From JANYHF01 sp031393505 (GTDB taxonomy: Bacteria; Pseudomonadota; Alphaproteobacteria; Rhizobiales; Hyphomicrobiaceae): a DNA stretch of 13,454 nucleotides. Position numbers and translations under genes: made by a program. The notes under the pieces were generated by a model. The model did no database searches and had not been told where the DNA came from. It saw only the letters and a list, made by a program, of their open reading frames with translations. Of this stretch, positions 7,132 to 13,298 are shown one piece after another (position 1 is the stretch's first letter; the number at the start of each line of letters is the position of its first letter). Location of the stretch: contig JANMVX010000155.1 in NCBI GenBank assembly GCA_031393505.1, forward strand, positions 1 to 13,454, read 5' to 3'.

Positions 7132-7169
7132 TTTCCCTCTCCCCCGCCTCTTCGCGGGGGAGAGGGAAA
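7132..7169. repeat. Large perfect hairpin between iron-binding protein and permease genes (repeat copy 2)
   Basis: Arms 7132-7147 and 7154-7169 are perfectly complementary over 16 bp (TTTCCCTCTCCCCCGC against GCGGGGGAGAGGGAAA) around the 6-nt loop CTCTTC. The inner 28 nt (7135-7162) repeat 137-164 in inverted orientation. It lies 7 nt past the stop of the binding-protein gene and before the permease start on the same minus-strand transcript. No T run follows on either strand, so it is not a classical intrinsic terminator. By analogy with REP-type elements in binding-protein operons, it may protect the upstream message and lower permease output (inference). Confidence 0.8.
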
Positions 7170-7176
7170 TTCAACA

Positions 7177-8208
7177 TTACGTCCCTGGCCCCTCGTCGAA
7201 GCCCACCTTGTCCACCAGCTCGGACGCCGCCCGGCGCAGTTTCGCGATGTCCTGCAGCGGCAACGGATCGGCCTTCAGCGGACCCCAGCTCTTGACCAGG
7301 TCGGACGCTTCCACGCCCGGACGCACGGGATACTCATGGTTCAATGTCGCGTAGAGTTTCTGCGCGCCAGCCGAGACGAGATATTCGATCAACTTGACGC
7401 CGTTGTCGCGATCCGGCGCATGCGCCATCAGGGCCGCGCCGGAAATGTTCACATGCGCGCCGCGGTCCGCGTTGTTCGGAAACACGATACGCACCGCGCC
7501 CGCCCAGTCCTTCATTTCTGGCTGATGTTCGTTGGTCAGCATCTGGCCCATGTAATAGGTGTTGCCGATGGCGATGTCGCATTCGCCCGCGAACACAGAT
7601 TTGATCTGGTCGCGGTCCGTGCCCGAGGGCTTGTGCGCGAGATTGTTCTTCACGCCCTTCAGCCAGGCCTCGGCCTTGTCCGGCCCGAGATGGGCGATCA
7701 TGCTGGCGATCAGCGCGATATTGTAGCTGTGCTGGCCCGAGCGGGAGCAGATCTTGCCCTTCCATTTCGGATCGGCAAGTTCCTCATAAGTGAAGGCCGT
7801 CTGCGTGACGCGCTCTTTGGACACGAACAACACGCGTGCCCGTTGTGTGAGGCCGATCCAGTTTCCGTTGGCCTCGCGCAAGGCTGCCGGAACAGCCGCG
7901 GCGATGACTTCGGAGGCCAGCGGGGACGTGATCCCGGCTTGCTGGGCTTGGATCAGCAACCCGGACTCCGCTGTCAGCAACACATCGGCCGGGCTGTTGG
8001 CGCCCTCGGCGGTGATGCGCTCAACCAGCCCTTCGCTGGCGAAGATGGTGTTGACCGTGACGCCGGTCTCGACTTCGAAGGCCTTCAACAAAGGTTCGAT
8101 CAGCTGCGGTTCACGATAGGAATAGACGTTGACGTCGCCTCCAGCCAGCGCGGGGGCGGCCAGGGTGACGCTCGCCGCCAAGGCAATGGCGAATTTGCGC
8201 AAAATCAT
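7177..8208 (-). CDS. fbpA: Periplasmic Fe(III)-binding protein of an ABC importer (FbpA type)
   Basis: 343 aa. The signal peptide MILRKFAIALAASVTLAAPALA (1-22) is cleaved probably before GGDVNVYSYRE. The mature protein is a class-II periplasmic binding protein. YSYRE (29-33) and the tyrosine pair in GNTYYMG (Y218-Y219) match the iron ligands known from FbpA/FutA proteins. R125 in TQRARVLFVS corresponds to the region that binds the synergistic anion. Tyrosine replaces the histidine found at the first ligand site of some homologues. The start at 8208 has AGGAGG nine bases upstream; upstream in-frame codons to 8394 are unsupported. A perfect TTGACA lies on this strand at 8312-8307, but I see no good -10 at the right distance. 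It heads the iron operon with the permease and delivers ferric iron to it. Confidence 0.93.
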   Translation of the reverse strand: MILRKFAIALAASVTLAAPALAGGDVNVYSYREPQLIEPLLKAFEVETGVTVNTIFASEGLVERITAEGANSPADVLLTAESGLLIQAQQAGITSPLASEVIAAAVPAALREANGNWIGLTQRARVLFVSKERVTQTAFTYEELADPKWKGKICSRSGQHSYNIALIASMIAHLGPDKAEAWLKGVKNNLAHKPSGTDRDQIKSVFAGECDIAIGNTYYMGQMLTNEHQPEMKDWAGAVRIVFPNNADRGAHVNISGAALMAHAPDRDNGVKLIEYLVSAGAQKLYATLNHEYPVRPGVEASDLVKSWGPLKADPLPLQDIAKLRRAASELVDKVGFDEGPGT

Positions 8209-8376
8209 CGGATGCGTCCTCCTGTTCGGGTCGCGCTTGGGCGGTGGCGCGACGCTGCGGATAGAACGTGGCTTTTGTCGTGTAGTTGTCGGTCCGGCCC
8301 CCCACCTGTCAACCGCGACACATTGGAACGCCAGCCGGAACGTGCGACACTTGGGCCAAGGAGATTCGCTCGTCCG

Positions 8377-9057
8377 ATGACCAAGCTGATCCATTTCCGC
8401 CTCTGCCCGCTGTCGCGCTCGATCCGGCTTGCCCTGGGCGAGCTGAAGGTCGACGCAACGCTGGAGGAAGAAAAGCCGTGGGAATGGCGCGAGGCGTTCC
8501 TGGCGCTCAATCCGTCGGGTGAACTGCCGGTGTTGGTTCCGGACGGCAAGGCGACCGTGTGCGGCCCCTATGCGATTTCAGAGTATCTGTCCGAAACCCA
8601 GTCGGCCCCGGCAAAACTGTTTCCCGGAACGCCCGAGCAGCGCGCCGAATGCCGCCGGGTGGTGGATTGGTTCCATGCCAAATTCAACCGCGAGGTGACC
8701 AAGCCGCTGCTGGAGGAGAAAATCTACAGCCGCTTCGACAAGGCTGGCGCGCGCAAACCGGATGCCGATCTGCTGCGCGCCGCACGCGCCAACCTGCGCT
8801 ACCATATGGGCTATCTGGAGTTCCTGAGTCACGACCGCAACTGGCTGGCCGGTCCAGAGATGTCGTTCGCCGACCTCGCGGCCGCAGCCCATATCTCCTC
8901 GCTCGACTATGTTGGAGAGGCCGCGTGGGATGACAAACCGATGGCCCGGCAGTGGTATGCGCGCATGAAATCGCGGCCCTCTATGCGGCCCATCCTGCTC
9001 GAGCGCGTGCCCGGCGCGCCGCTGCCGCCTGCCCACTATCCCGACCCGGATTTTTGA
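8377..9057 (+). CDS. Glutathione S-transferase-fold protein, possible FzlA (FtsZ-binding) orthologue
   Basis: 226 aa with a complete GST architecture. The thioredoxin-like N-terminal domain (1-80) has FRLCPLSRSIRLAL (7-20) and NPSGELPVLV (45-54, the cis-proline loop). The all-helical C-terminal domain (about 86-210) has WLAGPEMSFADLAAAAHISSL (156-176). The final residues run PPAHYPDPDF, a conserved-looking acidic-aromatic tail unusual for ordinary GSTs. In alphaproteobacteria a GST-like protein next to queG with such a tail is known to me as FzlA, which shapes FtsZ filaments and promotes constriction. I treat this as probable inference, so no symbol is given; a plain detoxifying GST is the alternative. 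AAGGAGA lies 12 bases before the ATG. queG starts 4 nt after the stop. Reading further upstream in frame to 7336 is a shadow of the opposite gene. Confidence 0.85.
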   Translation: MTKLIHFRLCPLSRSIRLALGELKVDATLEEEKPWEWREAFLALNPSGELPVLVPDGKATVCGPYAISEYLSETQSAPAKLFPGTPEQRAECRRVVDWFHAKFNREVTKPLLEEKIYSRFDKAGARKPDADLLRAARANLRYHMGYLEFLSHDRNWLAGPEMSFADLAAAAHISSLDYVGEAAWDDKPMARQWYARMKSRPSMRPILLERVPGAPLPPAHYPDPDF

Positions 9058-9061
9058 ACCT

Positions 9062-10186
9062 GTGAGCGCATCACTGATCGATCTGAAATCCGCCCTGCGC
9101 CATCGTGCACTCGCCGAAGGGTTCGACGGGATTGGCGTAACCTCGGCCGTAAACGGGCCCGATTACGGCGGACGCCTGCGCGAATTCGTGGCGCTGGGCC
9201 GGCATGGCGACATGGGATGGATGGCCGACACTCTTGAGCGGCGCGTCTCGCCGCAAGGTATGTGGCCGGAGGCGCGCACGGCGATAATGCTCGCCATGCG
9301 CTACGGCGACGGCAGCGATCCGCTGGCGGTACTGTCTGCTCCTCAGCGCGCCGCCATTTCCTGCTATGCCCAGGGGACGGATTATCACGATGTCATGAAG
9401 CCGAAACTCAAACGCGTGGCGAGTTGGCTGGCCGGCGCAACTGGATGCGACGTGAAAGTCTTCGTCGACACCGCTCCGCTGATGGAAAAGCCGCTAGCGG
9501 CTGCGGCTGGCCTTGGCTGGCAGGGCAAGCACACCAATCTGGTATCGCGCGCGTTCGGTTCCTGGATTTTTCTTGGCGCCATATTGACGACCGTTGACTT
9601 TGAACCCGATACGCCGGAGACGGATCATTGCGGCAGCTGCTCGGCATGCCTGAATGTTTGCCCGACCAAGGCGTTTCCAGCCCCCTATCAACTCGATGCG
9701 CGGCGCTGCATTTCGTATCTGACCATCGAGCACAAAGGCCACATCGCGCGCGAGTTCCGCACCGCCATGGGCAACCGGGTCTACGGCTGCGATGATTGCT
9801 TGGCGGTCTGCCCCTGGAACAAGTTTGCTGCGGCGGCCAGCGAGATGCGCCTGCGCGCGCCGGAAGGGGCCGAACCGCCGGCGCTGGCTGACTTGCTGAC
9901 GCTGGACGATGCGGCGTTCCGCTCACGGTTTCGCGGCTCCCCCGTCAAACGAACAGGCCGCGAGCGCTTCTTGCGCAACGTGCTGATCGCGGCCGGCAAT
10001 TCGGGCGATCCCGCACTGGTGGGGAAAATAGAATCCCACCTTGCCGATCCCTCTCCTTTGCTGCGCGCAATGGCGGTGTGGGCGCTGAGCCGGCTGGTTC
10101 CGGCTGACGACTTTGCGGACCGCGCGAAGCGGTGTCGGATCGGTGAAGAGGACCCCGCAGTGCGTTCTGAGTGGGGCGCTCCATGA
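9062..10186 (+). CDS. queG: Epoxyqueuosine reductase
   Basis: 374 aa, full length for QueG, which carries out the last step of queuosine synthesis on tRNA: cobalamin-dependent reduction of epoxyqueuosine to queuosine in the cytosol. Eight cysteines for two [4Fe-4S] clusters are visible in CGSCSACLNVCP (C190, C193, C196, C200), C216 and CDDCLAVCPWN (C243, C246, C250). D136 in FVDTAPLMEK matches the catalytic acid. LGWQGKHTNL (151-160) and CISYLTIEHKG (216-226) are family hallmarks. The C-terminal part (about 290-374) has HEAT-like helices (RFLRNVLIAAGNSGDPALV, LLRAMAVWALSRL) used to hold tRNA. GTG start at 9062 lies 4 nt after the GST stop. The TGA overlaps the next ATG by 4 nt, so it is within a translationally coupled operon. 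No other queuosine gene is in the window. Confidence 0.96.
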   Translation: MSASLIDLKSALRHRALAEGFDGIGVTSAVNGPDYGGRLREFVALGRHGDMGWMADTLERRVSPQGMWPEARTAIMLAMRYGDGSDPLAVLSAPQRAAISCYAQGTDYHDVMKPKLKRVASWLAGATGCDVKVFVDTAPLMEKPLAAAAGLGWQGKHTNLVSRAFGSWIFLGAILTTVDFEPDTPETDHCGSCSACLNVCPTKAFPAPYQLDARRCISYLTIEHKGHIAREFRTAMGNRVYGCDDCLAVCPWNKFAAAASEMRLRAPEGAEPPALADLLTLDDAAFRSRFRGSPVKRTGRERFLRNVLIAAGNSGDPALVGKIESHLADPSPLLRAMAVWALSRLVPADDFADRAKRCRIGEEDPAVRSEWGAP

Positions 10187-11085
10187 CTCGGCTGTTGTGC
10201 ATCGGCATGGGTTACAGCGCCACCGCCGTCGCTCGGCTGTTGGCGGCCGAAGGTTGGTCCGTTGCCGGCACATCGCGAACCGACGCGGGCGCTTCGGCGA
10301 TCGCTGCGTCGGGCTTTGCAGGGCAGGTCTTTGACGGCGTAGCGGTTTCGCCAGAGCTAGTGGGGGCCATTGAAGCGGCCACTCACCTTTTGGTGTCCGT
10401 CGCGCCCGGACAAGTCGTCGATCCCGTCCTCGCTGCCTGCCGGGATCATCTTGCCCGCACTCAAAAACTCAGTTGGATCGGCTATCTCTCCACTGTTGGC
10501 GTCTATGGCGACACCGGCGGCGATTGGGTGGACGAGGACACGCCGCCCAACCCGCGCCAGGAGCGCACCATCCGCCGTGTGCACGCTGAGCGGGCGTGGC
10601 TCGAATTCGGAGTCGTTACTCACCGCACAGTGCAGATATTCCGCATCGCCGGCATTTATGGACCCGGCCGCAATCCGCTGCTCAACCTCATGGACGGCAG
10701 CGCGCAAAGAATCGTGAAGCCCGGCCAGGTGTTCAACCGCATCCATGTCGCCGACATCGCGTCAGGTGTTGTGGCCGGCATCAAGCGGGGCAAACCGGGC
10801 CGCATCTACAACCTCACCGACGATGAGCCTGCCGCGCCAGACGACGTGGTCGTCTGCGCGGCGCGCCTGCTTGGCATGGCGCCGCCGCCGCCCGTCCCGT
10901 TCGCCGAAGCGACACTCTCGCCCATGGCCGCAAGTTTTTATGCCGACAACCGGCGCGTGCGGAACAATCGGCTGCGCAGCGAACTCGCCGTAGACTTGAG
11001 CTACCCCAATTATCGCGTCGGCCTCGCCGCCCTCGCCGCCGAGCTGCGCCAATCGGGCGCGGTCCTTCCGAAGGGAGCTGCCTGA
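10183..11085 (+). CDS. Atypical SDR / NAD(P)-dependent epimerase-dehydratase-like protein (YeeZ-type)
   Basis: 300 aa from the ATG at 10183, which overlaps the queG stop (ATGA). A Rossmann fold opens with LLCIGMGYSATAVARLL (4-20), a G-x-G-Y-x-A nucleotide loop, and the SRT at 31-33 suggests NADP preference. YLSTVGVYGDTGGDWVDE (101-118) and FRIAGIYGPGRNPL (153-166) are typical of extended-SDR relatives. The usual active-site YxxxK is not apparent in the helix RRVHAERAWLE (131-141), so it belongs to atypical SDRs whose reaction is unknown. Genes of this kind commonly follow queG in alphaproteobacteria (my recollection), and its substrate is not evident. An in-frame GTG at 10171 would add four residues; the 4-nt overlap start is preferred. 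Confidence 0.88.
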   Translation: MTRLLCIGMGYSATAVARLLAAEGWSVAGTSRTDAGASAIAASGFAGQVFDGVAVSPELVGAIEAATHLLVSVAPGQVVDPVLAACRDHLARTQKLSWIGYLSTVGVYGDTGGDWVDEDTPPNPRQERTIRRVHAERAWLEFGVVTHRTVQIFRIAGIYGPGRNPLLNLMDGSAQRIVKPGQVFNRIHVADIASGVVAGIKRGKPGRIYNLTDDEPAAPDDVVVCAARLLGMAPPPPVPFAEATLSPMAASFYADNRRVRNNRLRSELAVDLSYPNYRVGLAALAAELRQSGAVLPKGAA

Positions 11086-11087
11086 CC

Positions 11088-11495
11088 GTGACGGAACTGA
11101 CCTGGGTCCACCGGCATTCCCCCTCCCTGGACGACTTCGAGGCCATGGCCGCGGACGCTTTCGCCCGGCTGCCGGCCCATTTCCGCGAGCGCTGCGAAGG
11201 GCTCATCATCCGGGTCGAGGATTTCCCGGAGGAGAGCGTGCTCGACGATCTGGAGGCCGAGACGCCGTTCGATATTCTCGGTCTGTATCAAGGTATTAGC
11301 ATTGCCGGCCGCGACAGTGCTCCGCCCAACCTGCCGGACATGGTGTTCCTCTATCGCCGCCCCATGCTGGACTATTGGGCCGAGTTCCCCGATACGCTCG
11401 GCGGCATCATCACCCACGTGCTGGTGCACGAGATCGGCCATCATTTCGGCCTCTCGGACGACGATATGGAAGCCATCGAGGCGGCCGCCGGATGA
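11088..11495 (+). CDS. Cytosolic metallopeptidase-like protein (zincin_1 / DUF1025 type)
   Basis: 135 aa without a signal peptide. The zinc signature HEIGHHFGLSDDDM (114-127) reads HExxHxxGxxD: H114, H118 and D124 are the likely metal ligands and E115 the base, as in the small metallopeptidase family PF06262. Upstream lie LIIRVEDFPEE (39-49) and the LGLYQGI ... LPDMVFLYRRPML strands (64-94) typical of this family. Substrates are unknown. GTG at 11088 starts 2 nt after the SDR stop, with AAGGGAG about 11 bases before it. The gene is thus the last member of the GST-queG-SDR operon. It sits immediately upstream of three exported HExxH proteins; sequence outside the zinc motif does not resemble theirs. 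Confidence 0.85.
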   Translation: MTELTWVHRHSPSLDDFEAMAADAFARLPAHFRERCEGLIIRVEDFPEESVLDDLEAETPFDILGLYQGISIAGRDSAPPNLPDMVFLYRRPMLDYWAEFPDTLGGIITHVLVHEIGHHFGLSDDDMEAIEAAAG

Positions 11496-11515
11496 TCATC
11501 TTGATGGAAAGATTC

Positions 11516-11528
11516 CGTCACAGTGACG
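11516..11528. promoter_or_regulatory. 13-bp palindrome upstream of the exported HECGHQ gene array
   Basis: CGTCACAGTGACG is a perfect 6+1+6 dyad in the 113-nt gap between the zincin gene and the first exported HECGHQ gene, about 80 nt before that ATG. The position and symmetry suit a dimeric transcription factor site, but no matching -35/-10 pair is obvious and no regulator is identified. The remaining gap contains the ribosome site AAAAGGA at 11595-11601 and nothing else I can name. Confidence 0.35.
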
Positions 11529-11608
11529 CTAAAGCGGCTTGCGCTTCATCTGGGCTGTGAAAGACTGCGGGCGAGCTGCAGTTCCGGCAAAGTTAAAAGG
11601 ACGTTGGC

Positions 11609-12061
11609 ATGATTCCGCGCAAAACCGTGCTCTTGTCTTGGGGCGCTTTGCTGGCCAGTGCGGCCATGGTGGTTGGCGGCGCGAACGCGCAGGCCGGAAG
11701 CGCCGTGATCGGCGGTGTGAAAATGTCCTGCGCCAACACCAAGGTGGTCGTCAGTAACCAGGTGCCCGGCCCAGGCTTTGCGGTCGAGGGTATGATCATG
11801 TTTGGCCCTAAGGCGCTCAGGGCCTATCCGCCGTTGGTGCAACGGTTGGTGTTCCTGCACGAATGCGGCCACCAATATGTGGGCACGGACGAAACGGCCG
11901 CTGATTGCTATGCCGTGAAAGCCGCCAAGCGGCAGGGCTGGCTGAAGGCCGCCGGACTGCGCCAAGCCTGCCGCGCGCTCTGGCACACCCAGGCCGACGG
12001 ATCGCATCTGGCCGGCCCCGAGCGTTGCGACGCCCTGAAGCAATGCTTCGACGGCGGCTGA
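11609..12061 (+). CDS. Exported HECGHQ protein 1, putative mini-metallopeptidase
   Basis: I do not recognise a named family. 150 aa with a cleavable signal peptide (about 1-27, ending GGANA before QAG). The zinc-type motif HECGHQYVGTDETAADC spans 84-100 (H84, E85, H88; D94, E95 and D99 are candidate third ligands). D130-x2-H133-x2-G-x2-RC follows. Six cysteines in the mature part (C41, C86, C100, C121, C140, C146) suggest three disulfides in the periplasm or outside. The core C41-C146 aligns without gaps to the next two genes, about 38% identical to the second by hand count. It lacks the roughly 25-residue segment those two carry before the first cysteine. ATG at 11609 has AAAAGGA seven bases upstream. 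All catalytic-type residues are intact, but peptidase activity is inference. Confidence 0.85.
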   Translation: MIPRKTVLLSWGALLASAAMVVGGANAQAGSAVIGGVKMSCANTKVVVSNQVPGPGFAVEGMIMFGPKALRAYPPLVQRLVFLHECGHQYVGTDETAADCYAVKAAKRQGWLKAAGLRQACRALWHTQADGSHLAGPERCDALKQCFDGG

Positions 12062-12160
12062 TCGCCAACGCTGGACCGGCAGCCTCTTTGGAGCCATAGT
12101 CGGCCGCTACCGACGGGTGCACACCTGCGGCGCTGAGTGGCTGATTTGGGCGTTCTCCTG

Positions 12161-12697
12161 ATGCACACATTCGACAATTTCCGGCGATTGTTCGCGGTGA
12201 CTGCCGCATGCCTTTGCGTCGCCGCGTCAGCATTTGCCGCCGACTACGCGCCCACCGGCGAATCTCCGACGGCGGAGGACTACGTCGCGCATATCGGCGG
12301 CAAAGCCACCATCGTCGAATCGGGCGATCTGCTGCTGGGGGGCCACCGCGCGGCCTGCGGCGTGCGTCCCGTGGTGCTCGATCCCAAGCTCGATGATTTT
12401 GCGGCGGCCTACGATGGCTTCATCATTCTCAATCCGCGCAAGCTGGAAGGCCTGCCGCCGGCCGTCTCGCTGTGGATCTACTCGCACGAATGCGGCCACC
12501 AGTTCAAAGGTCCGGACGAGGATGAGGCCGACTGTTTCGCCGTGCAACGCGGCCGCCGCGCCGGCTGGCTGACGCCCGCGGGGGTGGAGGAGATCTGCAA
12601 TTTCATCTCGCCGTCACAGGGCGACATGATGCATTTTTCGGGGCCACAGCGGTGTCAGACCGTACGTCGATGCTTTGGCGACAAGGGCAAGTTTTGA
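12161..12697 (+). CDS. Exported HECGHQ protein 2, putative mini-metallopeptidase
   Basis: 178 aa; no named family recognised. The signal peptide (about 1-26, ASAFA before AD) starts at ATG 12161. An in-frame GTG at 12137 is possible, and neither has a clear ribosome site. A segment TAEDYVAHIGG (37-47) precedes the core and has a counterpart in the third gene. The core contains LDPKLDDFAAAYDGFIILNP (73-92) and HECGHQFKGPDEDEADC at 109-125 (H109, E110, H113, D119, E120, D124). It ends with D155-x2-H158 leading into RC165 and C171-F172. Cysteines 66, 111, 125, 146, 165 and 171 match the other two copies at identical spacing. By hand count it shares about 54 of 107 core positions with the third gene, so these two are the closer pair. 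The gap from the first gene is 99 nt and includes a small GTCGG/CCGAC hairpin. Confidence 0.85.
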   Translation: MHTFDNFRRLFAVTAACLCVAASAFAADYAPTGESPTAEDYVAHIGGKATIVESGDLLLGGHRAACGVRPVVLDPKLDDFAAAYDGFIILNPRKLEGLPPAVSLWIYSHECGHQFKGPDEDEADCFAVQRGRRAGWLTPAGVEEICNFISPSQGDMMHFSGPQRCQTVRRCFGDKGKF

Positions 12698-12707
12698 TGA
12701 TTGTCAG

Positions 12708-12735
12708 GGCAGTCGGCAGTAGGCGGTAGGCAGTG
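12708..12735 (+). repeat. Four-copy 7-bp tandem repeat at the start of the third exported HECGHQ gene
   Basis: GGCAGTC, GGCAGTA, GGCGGTA and GGCAGTG follow one another without interruption. The last unit contributes the GTG (12733-12735) that is the first usable start of the downstream gene; the in-frame codon TAG lies at 12727-12729. The repeat occupies the place where a ribosome site should be. Seven is not a multiple of three, but the repeat lies upstream of the start. Length changes would therefore alter leader spacing or the upstream stop and start context rather than shift the reading frame. Confidence 0.7.
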
Positions 12736-13260
12736 GATTGGACCCCGGCACGGCTGCGCCCTTTGTTGCTGGTCGCCTTGGCGGCCGCCGGTGCGCTGTT
12801 CGCCTATCAGATCACCAGCGCGCCGTCCGAGCCGCCGACCTTGGCCGAATATCTCGCCTATGCCCCCGGTCGCACGCTGGCGCCCGCGGGTTATGGCGTA
12901 GACGGCCCGCCGCTTGTCTGCGGCAAGGTGCAGATCGTTCTCAACCCCAAGCTTGCCGATGTGGCCGCCGCTCATCCCGGCTTCGTCATCCTCAACCCCG
13001 CCGCCTTCGAAAAGCTGCCCAAAGTCGTGCGCCTCTACGCCTTCGGTCACGAATGCGGACATCAGCTGCACGGCCCCGACGAGACGGTGGCCGACTGCTC
13101 GGCCATCGCCGACGGCGTGGCGCAGAAATGGCTGGATGCGGCCGGCCTGCAGGCGATCTGCGATTTCTGGAAGCCGCTGGCGGGGGATAACAAGCATCTG
13201 CCGGGGGTGGAGCGCTGCGAGGCGATGAAGCGGTGTTTTGCCAAGGCGGCGGCGAAGTAG
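12733..13260 (+). CDS. Exported or membrane-anchored HECGHQ protein 3, putative mini-metallopeptidase
   Basis: 175 aa; no named family recognised. The N-terminus has one hydrophobic helix (LLLVALAAAGALFAYQ, 11-26) that may be an uncleaved anchor or a signal peptide. TLAEYLAYAPG (36-46) parallels the second protein. The core has LNPKLADVAAAHPGFVILNP (70-89), HECGHQLHGPDETVADC at 106-122 (H106, E107, H110, D116, E117, D121), and D152-x2-H155 leading into RC162 and C168-F169. Cysteines 63, 108, 122, 143, 162 and 168 keep exactly the spacing of both neighbours. GTG at 12733 is the first in-frame start after a TAG and lies in the last unit of a 7-bp tandem repeat, with no clear ribosome site. Translation may depend on the upstream gene, whose stop is 35 nt away. 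The intact motif argues against a decaying copy. Confidence 0.83.
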   Translation: MDWTPARLRPLLLVALAAAGALFAYQITSAPSEPPTLAEYLAYAPGRTLAPAGYGVDGPPLVCGKVQIVLNPKLADVAAAHPGFVILNPAAFEKLPKVVRLYAFGHECGHQLHGPDETVADCSAIADGVAQKWLDAAGLQAICDFWKPLAGDNKHLPGVERCEAMKRCFAKAAAK

Positions 13261-13298
13261 TACTATTGTGCGAACCGCGACAAACGTAAGTGGATATT

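Noticed and set aside
7132..7169. Hairpin after the iron-binding protein as an intrinsic terminator
   Set aside because: Stem is strong but no U run follows on either strand, and the permease gene continues on the same strand.
8261..8280. TAGAACG half-site in the fbpA leader as an Irr or Fur-type iron box
   Set aside because: Only one half resembles the Irr box and the second half (GGCTTT) does not; insufficient to claim iron control from sequence alone.
7336..8376. Long plus-strand open frame continuous with the GST gene (573 codons in all)
   Set aside because: It is antisense to the well-supported iron-binding protein and encodes no recognisable domain before MTKLIHF; the GST starts at 8377.
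11546..12097. 183-codon minus-strand frame opposite HECGHQ gene 1
   Set aside because: No domain; the plus strand has a signal peptide, ribosome site and a conserved family core.
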